NCBI GenBank assembly: GCA_036270095.1
Contig: DATBDE010000153.1
Location: 1 to 43,093 of the forward strand
Source: DATBDE01 sp036270095
Lineage (GTDB): Bacteria; Actinomycetota; Thermoleophilia; Solirubrobacterales; Solirubrobacteraceae
DNA: 43,093 nucleotides
Reading direction: 5' to 3'
Below the pieces are notes generated by a model that ran no database searches, had not been told where the DNA came from, and was given only the letters and a program-made list of their open reading frames with translations. Shown here piece by piece: positions 8,053-14,548 of this stretch. Within the stretch, counting starts at the first letter, position 1, and every line of letters begins with the position of its first letter. A program made the translations under genes and the position numbers.

Positions 8053-8150
8053 GCCATTCTCGCCGCCCCTGGCTAGGTCCTCGGGGCTCGCCGTGCGTAG
8101 CACGGCTTCAACCCTGCGTCCCGAGCCAGGAACGCCGAGCTATGGCCTAG
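8049..8150. repeat. 102-nt nested inverted repeat between convergent genes
   Basis: Pairing arms are 8049-8057 with 8142-8150 (9/9), 8059-8065 with 8133-8139 (6/7), 8068-8074 with 8124-8130 (7/7), and part of 8080-8085 with 8120-8125. At the centre is a hairpin, GCCGTGC-GTA-GCACGGC, at 8090-8106. The outer arms contain both flanking stop codons. As RNA on either strand it would fold into one long stem. It may be a bidirectional terminator, a small MITE-like element or a structured RNA. I see no second copy in this window. Confidence 0.7.
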
Positions 8151-8440
8151 CCGCGGCGCGTGAGGCGACCGACCGCGGCCATGAGCTCACCGGTGCGCTC
8201 GTCCTTGAGCTCGTCGGGGCCGTCGATCACGCAGTGCCGCGCATGGTCGTCGAGCAGGCCGAGGGCGACCTTGTCCAGCGCCGCCTGCACGGCGGCGATC
8301 TGGGTCAGCACGTCGATGCAGTAGCGCTCGTCCTCGACCATGCCTTCGATGCCCGTGACCTGGCCGCCGATCCGGCGCAGGCGGGCGAGGAGCTGGTCCT
8401 TGGTCGCGGTGTAGCCGCGGGTCTGCGGGGTCGTGGCCAT
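8147..8440 (-). CDS. csoR: CsoR-family copper-sensing transcriptional repressor
   Basis: A 97-residue all-helical metal-sensing repressor of the CsoR/RcnR/FrmR family (DUF156). The Cu(I) ligand set Cys-His-Cys is intact at Cys41 (RYC), His66 and Cys70 (DDHARHC). This matches the C36/H61/C65 spacing of M. tuberculosis CsoR, so copper rather than formaldehyde or nickel is the likely signal. A perfect palindrome, TACCCCCAGGGGGTA, lies 11 bp upstream of the ATG and is a typical CsoR operator, so the gene is probably autoregulated. No copA, copZ or other copper efflux gene is nearby. The gene upstream on the same strand encodes a cysteine-rich Tat-signal protein with a broken frame. Confidence 0.93.
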   Translation of the reverse strand: MATTPQTRGYTATKDQLLARLRRIGGQVTGIEGMVEDERYCIDVLTQIAAVQAALDKVALGLLDDHARHCVIDGPDELKDERTGELMAAVGRLTRRG

Positions 8441-8450
8441 GCACCCAGTC

Positions 8451-8465
8451 TACCCCCAGGGGGTA
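8451..8465. promoter_or_regulatory. Probable CsoR operator
   Basis: TACCCCC-A-GGGGGTA is a perfect 15-bp palindrome of the G/C-tract type bound by CsoR repressors. It is placed 11 bp upstream of the csoR start codon and just after the cysteine-rich reading frame. Loss of binding when Cu(I) is present would derepress csoR. Assignment rests on the match to known CsoR boxes and on position. Confidence 0.8.
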
Positions 8466-8466
8466 T

Positions 8467-8812
8467 CTAGGGCAGCAGCGGCAGTCCGAGTAGATGCAGC
8501 GGAGCGTCGAGCTCCCGCACTGACAGCAGGAGTCGCCGCCGTAGCAGCAGACGACCGGCGAGCTGAAGTTGCACTGGGTCGTGCCGGGGGCGCAGGGGGT
8601 CGAGGGGGGCGGCCCACCCCCGCCGCCACCGCCGCCGCCGGACTGCGGCGGTCTTCGCCTTCGGGAGCCTTCTCCTTGAGCACCACCTCGCAGTCCGTCC
8701 CCTGTGCGCGCGCCACGCCGGGCTGCAGCAGGCGGAGCGGGCCGGCGAGCAGCACAGCCGCACCGGCGGTCTGCAGCACGGTGCGCCGCGACAGCCCCGG
8801 GCGCTCGGCCAC
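8467..8812 (-). pseudogene. Tat-signal cysteine-rich exported protein, reading frame disrupted
   Basis: From a GTG at 8812 one frame encodes a Tat signal: LSRRTVLQTAGAAVLLAGPL followed by PGVARAQG, then TDCEVVLKEKAPEGED. The frame then loses coding character inside a GGC/GGT-rich tract near 8610-8650. A different frame on the same strand picks up a Gly9 run, PPPSTPC and a segment with eleven cysteines in about 45 residues (C-x6-C, CC, CC-x-C, C-x4-C-x-CC). That second frame has no stop at the expected place and runs into csoR. Either the gene is decayed, or the assembly has indels in GC-rich repeats. If intact, it would be an exported, perhaps metal-binding or disulphide-rich protein. Confidence 0.5.
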
Positions 8813-8829
8813 ATCGCCGCGGGCGGCGC

Positions 8830-9206
8830 GCCGCGCGAGCCCGTCGAGCCACCGTGGGCCGCCGCTCCCGATCGCGGGAACGTCCGGTCCAGCTGGTCGG
8901 CGAGCTGGTGGTAGGCGTCGAGCTGCTGGCCGCCTGGGTCGAGGCCTGCAGGGCCGCCGCCGGGTCGGTGAGCGAGAGGGCGTCGCCGAGGAGGCTCGGC
9001 CCGCTCACGAGCGCCTGCATCGCCTGGATCGCGGACCCCCGGCCGCGTACGCGGGGGCTCAGGCCCTGGAACGCCGACAGCGCGGTCTGCGCGTCCTGGT
9101 TCCACTGCGAGATTGCGGCGATCATCTCCGGGGTCGCGCGGCCGGCATCCTGTCCTCCGCCCTCGGTCTGCCCGACGGCGACGAGCGCGTCGATGAGGAC
9201 GCTCAT
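8830..9206 (-). pseudogene. Hypothetical helical protein with an internal frameshift
   Basis: From the ATG at 9206, about 93 residues read as a convincing protein (MSVLIDALVAVGQTEGGG, then AISQWNQDAQTALSAFQGL and ALQASTQA). Near 8925 the coding signal moves to another frame on the same strand, giving LDAYHQLADQLDRTFPRSG before fading near 8830. One extra or missing base in GGCCAGCAGC would join them. A third frame then leads directly into the Tat-signal gene at 8812, so both features may once have been one gene. I do not recognise the family. The 113 bp upstream (9207-9319) hold no other gene. Confidence 0.45.
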
Positions 9207-9298
9207 CGCGGCGCGACCTGCCCTGCGACGGCGAGGACCGATGCGCTACCCCCAACTCCGCTCCCGTCGCCGACCTACGGACCGGCGACTCTACGCCG

Positions 9299-9314
9299 GC
9301 CCCCAGCGGGGGGC
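9299..9314 (-). terminator. Possible hairpin terminator after the collagen-like leader gene
   Basis: GCCCCC-AGCG-GGGGGC forms a 6-bp all-GC stem 5 bp beyond the stop of the gene at 9320-9811. There is no T-run, so it would be a stem-only terminator of the kind often proposed in actinobacteria. Confidence 0.4.
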
Positions 9315-9319
9315 AACGG

Positions 9320-9811
9320 CTAAGGCGACGCGCAGATCACCGAGGCTGTCGGCGTGCGAGACGAGCCCGGATCGCCGTTGACGATCCCGACGTTCCAGCG
9401 GTTCGGGACGCCGTTGCCCGCGTCCGACCCCGGCTTGCTCGAGACGATCCGGTCGTTGGGGTTGGGGTCGCCGGCAAAGCCGCCACCGCCGCCGATCGCG
9501 CGCTCGGCCCCCTGGCAGGCCGCGGTCGCCGTGCCGAGCGCCCCGGGCGGGGCGGCCTGCCCGGCGGCGTCGCGGACGATCACGTTGGTCGCGCCGGGGT
9601 CGCCCTTGGGGCCCTTGGGCACGTCCTTCGGATTGAAGTCGCGGGCGAGCAGCGCGCCATCCTTGACCACGTCGGACTGCACCGCTCCGGGCCGCAACTG
9701 CGCGTGCCCGACGCTGCCGCGCGGCACCTTGAACGCCGCGTAGCTCGTGCCCCCCAGCGCGACGACGAGCGCGAGGAGCGCGACGACCAGAGCGGGAGAC
9801 GGGCGGCGCAT
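9320..9811 (-). CDS. Secreted protein with short collagen-like/GPKGDPG segment
   Basis: A 163-residue exported protein. Residues 1-26 (RRPSPALVVALLALVVALGGTSYAA) form a signal peptide or N-terminal anchor of a type recurrent in Thermoleophilia. Next comes VPRGSVGHAQLRPGAVQSDVVKDGALLARDF, a repeat-like linker of the family. A short GPKGDPG collagen-like stretch leads into a beta-rich C-terminal domain with one Cys pair (ACQGAE and VICASP). An open frame continues upstream, but the ATG at 9811 has a good ribosome site (AAGAAGGGG) and starts the leader, so I chose it. Function is unknown; it is probably surface-exposed. Confidence 0.78.
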   Translation of the reverse strand: MRRPSPALVVALLALVVALGGTSYAAFKVPRGSVGHAQLRPGAVQSDVVKDGALLARDFNPKDVPKGPKGDPGATNVIVRDAAGQAAPPGALGTATAACQGAERAIGGGGGFAGDPNPNDRIVSSKPGSDAGNGVPNRWNVGIVNGDPGSSRTPTASVICASP

Positions 9812-10029
9812 GCGGTCTGTCCCCTTCTTCCCGCTTTTGCGAACGGTCGAACTTGAGGCGCCGCCGCTCTTCCCGTTCAGTGGAGCGTCGGATGCTGGCG
9901 CGAGCCTTGGGCGGGGGATCCGCGCGTCGGCTGCTGCTTCCGGTGTCGCGACGACGAGCGCGCTGGTCGCGACGGCTGCGCCTGCGGCGGCGCACATCGA
10001 GGGCGGCACGCGGCGCTTCCTGCTCTACG

Positions 10030-10221
10030 TCATCTTCGCCCCGGCCGCCGGCTTTCGCGCCGGTCCGTGACGCTCTGCTCGGGGCGCGTGATCAGCGGCG
10101 GCCCCGGCAGCGGGACGAGGTCGCGGCTGCCGCACACGCTGCAATAGGGCCGCTCGCGGCGCGGGTTGTGGGCGCCGCAGTGCTGGCACTGATAGCGCTC
10201 GAAAGGCTGCCCGTCCCCCAC
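10030..10221 (-). CDS. Small zinc-ribbon protein, about 63 aa
   Basis: The frame encodes FERYQCQHCGAHNPRRERPYC and then SVCGSRDLVPL, a C-x2-C-x11-C-x2-C zinc ribbon of the rubredoxin-like/DUF type, with a basic C-terminal tail. The start is uncertain. I use the GTG at 10221, which leaves a compact domain; the frame stays open further upstream but loses protein character and would collide with the divergent gene at 10406. No strong ribosome site is visible. Such ribbons often bind nucleic acid or serve as protein adaptors. Intergenic DNA on either side (9812-10029 and 10222-10405) shows only likely promoter sequence. Confidence 0.5.
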   Translation of the reverse strand: MGDGQPFERYQCQHCGAHNPRRERPYCSVCGSRDLVPLPGPPLITRPEQSVTDRRESRRPGRR

Positions 10222-10405
10222 GCTCGTGAAGTCCCCATCCAGCCGACTCCGGAAACCTGATCTATAGGAGCTGGGGCCTTCCAGTGGCGATCTCGTAGAC
10301 GACGTGAGAGCGACATCGCGGCGGATTCTCTCGGAACGTCCGGCGGCCGAGACAAGATCGAGGTTGGACGCCTGACGCCCATGGGTAGGCACGCGTCCCT
10401 CTTCT

Positions 10406-12022
10406 GTGGTTTCCGTCCGCCACTTCGTCCCGGTGAGGGTCGCCCTCGCCTGCCTCTGCGCCCTCCTGCTCGCGGCACCGGCCGCGCGCGCCAACGTGCC
10501 CGGCACCAGCACGACGCGCCTCGCGTCGCGCAGCGCCGACGGCAGGTTCCCCAACGGCCGGTCGCAGGACGCGGCCATCGCGCAGGACCGCAAGGCCGCC
10601 TCGCTCGTGGCCTACGACTCGGTGGCGACGAACATCGTCGCCGGCGACACCAACGGCGTCAGCGACGTCTTCGCGATCCACCGCGCCCAGCCCTACCGCC
10701 GCAACGCCGCCCACGCCACGAGCTGGGAGCCGGGCGCGACCGAGCTGATCTCCAAGGCCATGGACGGCGGCCCCGCCGACGGCCCGTCCTACCTGCCCGA
10801 CCTCGACGGCGACCAGCTCCACGACAGCCACTGCGTCGCCTTCGTCTCCACCGCCGACAACCTCGTGCCCGGCGACACCAACGGCGAGCCCGACGCGTTC
10901 GTGCGCGACCTGCGCACGGGCACGACGACGCGCGTCTCGGTCGCCACCGGCGGCGGCCAGGCCGACGGGCCGACGACGGGCGTGCAGGTAGACGGCGGCT
11001 GCGACCGCGCGGCCTTCACCGCCAGCGCGTCCAACCTCGCGCTCACCGCCGGCAGCGGGGCCCGTAAGCCGCTCGTGACCGGCGCGCCGCCGGGCGGCAC
11101 GCGCCAGGTCTACGTGCGCATCCTCGGGGGTCAGCCCGACGACAAGGGCCTGGCAGGCACGACCTTCCTCGCCTCGGCCACCGCCCGCGGCACGCCCGGC
11201 AACGGCGACTCCTATGACGCCCAGCTCGGCGAGCTCGGCGACGGCTGTCCGAAGGCATGCGGGACGACCTCCGGCGACGCGGCGGCGTTCACCTCCGCCG
11301 CAACCAATTTGTCCCCGCGCGACGGCAACGCCCAAGCCGACGTGTACGAGCACACGTTCCGCAACCAGGGCGGCGTGCGCACGCGCACCCGGCTGGTGTC
11401 CGCGAGGCGGTCGGGGCAGGCCGGCAACGGGCCCTCGGACCAGCCGGCGATCAACGACAGCGGCAAGCACGTCGCCTTTCGCACCGCGGCCACCGACCTC
11501 GTCGACACGAGCGGCAACGGCGTGAGCAACATCGTCATGGCGGACACGGACACCGTGCGGCTCACGCTGGTGTCGGCCACGCCGCAGGGACCGCACGTCG
11601 GCAACGGCGCCTCGGCGAGCCCGTCGATCTCGCGCAACGCCAGCGTGCTGTTCGCGTCGGCCGCCGACAACCTCGCCGTGGTGCCGGGTGCGGACAAGAA
11701 CTGCGTCGCCGACGTCCTCTTCTGGAACCCGGTCAACCGGCACCTGGCCACCGAGTCGACCGACTCGTCGGACCTCATTCCGGGCAGCCCGAACAACCCC
11801 AACGCCGACCCGTGCCCCGTCGCGCGCACCGCCCCGGCCGAGAACCCGGCCACGAGTTACTACAACAACTTCGTCGCCTTCGAGCACAGCAGCCCGCTCA
11901 TCGACCTCTCCGTGGCAGACGCCGCCTACCCGGGGCTGCGGCGTGACCCGGTGCGGGCAGCCCAGATGGCCGCCACCGACCCCACGCTTCATCAGGTCTA
12001 CATGCATCTGGTCGGGCCCTAG
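10406..12022 (+). CDS. Secreted beta-propeller-like protein (TolB/WD40-type repeats)
   Basis: A 538-residue protein with a signal peptide (VALACLCALLLAAPAARA). It contains repeated blade-like units: VAYDSVATNIVAGDTNGVSD, VAFVSTADNLVPGDTNGEPD, FTSAATNLSPRDGNAQAD and FRTAATDLVDTSGNGVSN. Each is followed by a V-R-D/TRVSV-type strand. The A-x-N-L-x-x-x-D-x-N-x-x-x-D pattern is typical of exported TolB-like propellers, and the Asp/Asn loops could bind calcium. Unit spacing of roughly 60-70 residues suggests six or seven blades. GTG at 10406 or at 10433 could be the start. No enzyme motif was found. It is followed at 17 bp by a small membrane protein on the same strand. Confidence 0.78.
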   Translation: MVSVRHFVPVRVALACLCALLLAAPAARANVPGTSTTRLASRSADGRFPNGRSQDAAIAQDRKAASLVAYDSVATNIVAGDTNGVSDVFAIHRAQPYRRNAAHATSWEPGATELISKAMDGGPADGPSYLPDLDGDQLHDSHCVAFVSTADNLVPGDTNGEPDAFVRDLRTGTTTRVSVATGGGQADGPTTGVQVDGGCDRAAFTASASNLALTAGSGARKPLVTGAPPGGTRQVYVRILGGQPDDKGLAGTTFLASATARGTPGNGDSYDAQLGELGDGCPKACGTTSGDAAAFTSAATNLSPRDGNAQADVYEHTFRNQGGVRTRTRLVSARRSGQAGNGPSDQPAINDSGKHVAFRTAATDLVDTSGNGVSNIVMADTDTVRLTLVSATPQGPHVGNGASASPSISRNASVLFASAADNLAVVPGADKNCVADVLFWNPVNRHLATESTDSSDLIPGSPNNPNADPCPVARTAPAENPATSYYNNFVAFEHSSPLIDLSVADAAYPGLRRDPVRAAQMAATDPTLHQVYMHLVGP

Positions 12023-12039
12023 GGGGTACCGGGGCGGGC

Positions 12040-12369
12040 ATGATCCTTCTCGCCCGCATCGTCCGCACCGTCGTGGCGGCGGTCGTGCTGCTGATCGTCG
12101 CCGGCATCGTCCTGCACCTGCTGCACGCCAACGGCTCCAACGCCATCGTCTCGGCCGTCTACGACGCCGGCGCATGGCTCGTGTCGCCGTTCGCCAACGT
12201 CTTCCATCCGAAGAACGCCGACGTGGCCCTCGCCGTCAACTGGGGCCTGGCCGCGCTCGTCTACGCGATCGTCGGCGGCCTGATCGCCGGGCTGCTCGCC
12301 CGCGCCGGCGGCGCCAGCCGCGGCGCCTGGATGCGTCGGCGCCGCGGCGTGACGACCGCGGGGTCCTAG
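12040..12369 (+). CDS. Small membrane protein with two transmembrane segments
   Basis: A 109-residue protein with one hydrophobic helix near residues 5-27 (RTVVAAVVLLIVAGIVLHLL) and another near residues 67-88 (NWGLAALVYAIVGGLIAGLL). They are joined by a short soluble loop containing SNAIVSAVYDAGAWLVSPF. The tail RRRRGV is basic and probably cytoplasmic. I recognise the layout as a common uncharacterised actinobacterial membrane protein; no function is assigned. The stop codon is shared with the convergent protease gene inside a CTAG at 12366-12369. Confidence 0.8.
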   Translation: MILLARIVRTVVAAVVLLIVAGIVLHLLHANGSNAIVSAVYDAGAWLVSPFANVFHPKNADVALAVNWGLAALVYAIVGGLIAGLLARAGGASRGAWMRRRRGVTTAGS

Positions 12370-13193
12370 ACCGGCAGCAGCGGGCCGCGGAACGGCTCGG
12401 TGCCGTTCGCCAGCGTCACGGACGAGAACGACGTGTGGGCGGCGAGGTACTGCAGCTCCTTGGTGATGTCCCCGACGCCGTTGGAGGCGGGGATCGGCGC
12501 GAGCGCCAGCGTGCTGAGGATGCCAAGGGCGCGGCCCTGTTTGTCCATGAATGCGCTCCCGGAGTCACCGGGGATGCCCGGCGTGACCGTGGCGACCTGG
12601 TGGCTCCAGCCGCCGCCGTCCTCGCTGACCTCGTAGCCCTCCTTCGGGCTGAGCTGGGTGATGCCCAGGCGCAGCTCGGAGTTGCCGTACGAGAGCACCT
12701 TCGACCCGGTCGCGGCCGTGCCCCCGGTCCCGGTCGGCCCGCCCCAGAACGGGATCGACGGGTTGACCTTGGACACGTCGGCCGGGTCGATCTTGACCAG
12801 CGCGAGGTCGTTGAAGGCGCACGTGTTCGCGTCCGTCTCCCCGTCCTCGTGCATCGTGATCCACGAGTTGTAGACCAGCGTGCCCGGCTTGGAGGCGCCG
12901 TCGATGTCGACCGGCGTGCCGATCGGCAGCGACGTCGTCGAGCAGCCGTCGGTGTCGGTCTGGCCGCCCTGGCTCGAGCAGTGCGCGGCCTGGCCCAGGT
13001 ACACGTTCGTGGCGTCGTAGAAGACGAAGTTCGACGTGCACTGCCCGCCGTTGGTGAGCGTCTGGACGCCCGGATGGATGGTGGCGCTCGACGCCGGCGC
13101 CCAAGTCGGCGCCGCGGACGCTCCCGCGGCCAGCGCCAGCGTGCATGCAACCGCCGCCGCGACGATCACGGCGGTGCGAATGATCCTGCGCAA
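12366..13193 (-). CDS. Secreted trypsin-like serine protease
   Basis: A 275-residue chymotrypsin-fold protease. Residues 2-28 form a signal peptide (RRIIRTAVIVAAAVACTLAL ending ASA). The catalytic triad is visible: His71 in GQAAHC, Asp129 in NDLALVKID, and Ser211 in PGIPGDSGSAF. Cysteines near 52/72 and 84/125 could form disulphides. The start is TTG at 13193, with AGGGGG about 8 bases upstream; the frame is open further but lacks protein character. The first residues after the signal lead quickly to the mature domain, so no long propeptide is present. The target is unknown. Confidence 0.9.
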   Translation of the reverse strand: MRRIIRTAVIVAAAVACTLALAAGASAAPTWAPASSATIHPGVQTLTNGGQCTSNFVFYDATNVYLGQAAHCSSQGGQTDTDGCSTTSLPIGTPVDIDGASKPGTLVYNSWITMHEDGETDANTCAFNDLALVKIDPADVSKVNPSIPFWGGPTGTGGTAATGSKVLSYGNSELRLGITQLSPKEGYEVSEDGGGWSHQVATVTPGIPGDSGSAFMDKQGRALGILSTLALAPIPASNGVGDITKELQYLAAHTSFSSVTLANGTEPFRGPLLPV

Positions 13194-13337
13194 GACAAAC
13201 CCCCTGCCCTTTGAAGTGAATCTCCCAGGCCCGCTCCCCAGGCGGGCTCGGCGAGGGTAGCAACGGCCTCTGCGCCCGCGCGCCAACACCCGGCATACGA
13301 TGCCCGTGCCCGTCGACCGCGAGGAGAGGAGCCGTCC

Positions 13338-14291
13338 GTGCCGCAAGTGGAGACGACCGCGGGGCCGATCGATGCCGACCAGCTCGGCCGGACGCTCGTC
13401 CACGAGCACCTGATCTCGGCCTCCGAGTCCGTCCGCTACCAGTACCCGCACCTCTACGACCTCGAGGAGGAGCGCCGGCGCTCGCTCGACGCGCTGCGCG
13501 GGGTCAAGGAGCGCGGCGTCGACACCTTCGTCGACCCCGGTTGCATGGACCTCGCGCGCGACGCGGCGCTGTCGCGCGAGCTGGCGGCCGAGGTCGGCGT
13601 CCAGATGGTGTTGTGCACCGGCGTGTACGGCCAGCACTACACGTTCCTCCCCCACTACTTCCAGAACCGCGACGAGGACCACCTGGCCGACGCGTTCGTG
13701 CACGACATCGAGCACGACGAGGGCATCCAGGGCACCGGCATCAAGGCCGCGTTCATCAAGTGCGCCGCCGACGAGCCCGGCATCACGCCCGACGTCGAGA
13801 AGGTCCACCGCGCCGCCGCGCGCGCGTCGCTGCGCACCGGGCGTCCGATCATGGCCCACTCGCGCCCGGCCTCGAAGACCGGCCTCGAGCAGATGAGGCT
13901 CTTCACCGACGAGGGCGTCGACCCGCGCAAGGTCCAGCTCGCCCACACCGGCGACACCGACGACCTCGACCACATCGAGGCGCTGCTGGCGACCGGCGCC
14001 TGGATCGGCCTCGACCGCTTCGGCATCGACCTGTTCCTGCCCGACGACCGGCGCATGCCGACCTTCGTCGAGCTCGTCAAGCGCGGCTACACCGACCGCA
14101 TCCAGCTCGGGTGCGACGCGGTGACGAACCTGGACTGGTTCCCGCCCGAGCTGGTGACCCAGATGCTCCCCAAGTGGACGAGCGTGCACCTGTTCGACGA
14201 CATCCTGCCCGCCGCCCGCGAGCGGGGCGTCAGCGACGAGCAGATCGCGGTCATGCTGGACGAGAACCCGAAGGCCTGGCTGACGGCGTAG
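13338..14291 (+). CDS. Phosphotriesterase-family metal hydrolase (PTE/lactonase-like)
   Basis: A 317-residue amidohydrolase-superfamily TIM barrel. Binuclear metal ligands are all present: His22 and His24 (VHEHL), the carboxylated Lys141 (AAFIKCA), His174 (IMAHSRP), His203 (QLAHTGDTDD) and Asp260 (LGCDAV). In this family such enzymes hydrolyse lactones or organophosphate esters. The substrate cannot be read from the sequence, and lactonase activity is the more common native role. The GTG start follows GAGGAGAGGAG, a strong ribosome site. A small DUF6812-like gene follows after 5 bp and is probably in the same operon. Confidence 0.92.
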   Translation: MPQVETTAGPIDADQLGRTLVHEHLISASESVRYQYPHLYDLEEERRRSLDALRGVKERGVDTFVDPGCMDLARDAALSRELAAEVGVQMVLCTGVYGQHYTFLPHYFQNRDEDHLADAFVHDIEHDEGIQGTGIKAAFIKCAADEPGITPDVEKVHRAAARASLRTGRPIMAHSRPASKTGLEQMRLFTDEGVDPRKVQLAHTGDTDDLDHIEALLATGAWIGLDRFGIDLFLPDDRRMPTFVELVKRGYTDRIQLGCDAVTNLDWFPPELVTQMLPKWTSVHLFDDILPAARERGVSDEQIAVMLDENPKAWLTA

Positions 14292-14296
14292 GGGCG

Positions 14297-14548
14297 ATGC
14301 AGAACCGCTCCGAGCGCGTCCGGCTCGAGACCGAGCGCTACCGGATCTTCGGGACCCTGACGCTGCCCCGCGACGGCTATCGCAGCCGCATGTCCGACTA
14401 CCTGAACGCGGCCGACCGCGAGTTCGTCTCGCTCACCGAGGTCGTCATGGAGGAGATCGCGGGCGGCGCGATGACGCGGCACGAGTACGTGGCCGTCTCG
14501 CGCCGCCACATCGTCTTCGCGGCGCCAGTGGCGGAGGAGGCCGACTAG
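14297..14548 (+). CDS. Small conserved protein (DUF6812-like)
   Basis: An 83-residue protein with RVRLETERYRIFGTLTLP and then GYRSRMSDYLNAADREFVSL, followed by EYVAVSRRHIVFAAPVAE. This beta-rich single domain resembles the DUF6812 group, which often occurs as small stand-alone proteins in Thermoleophilia. It starts 5 bp after the phosphotriesterase stop with GGGGCG ahead of the ATG, so the two are probably co-transcribed. The stop lies in a CTAG shared with the convergent RTX gene. No function is known. Confidence 0.72.
   Translation: MQNRSERVRLETERYRIFGTLTLPRDGYRSRMSDYLNAADREFVSLTEVVMEEIAGGAMTRHEYVAVSRRHIVFAAPVAEEAD

Noticed and set aside
10262..12175. 637-residue antisense open frame
   Set aside because: Very Val/Gly/Arg-rich text without domain features, opposite the secreted propeller gene. 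It is a GC-rich shadow.
13194..14189. N-terminal extension of the serine protease
   Set aside because: This is antisense to the phosphotriesterase gene. A TTG with AGGGGG upstream gives an ordinary signal peptide.
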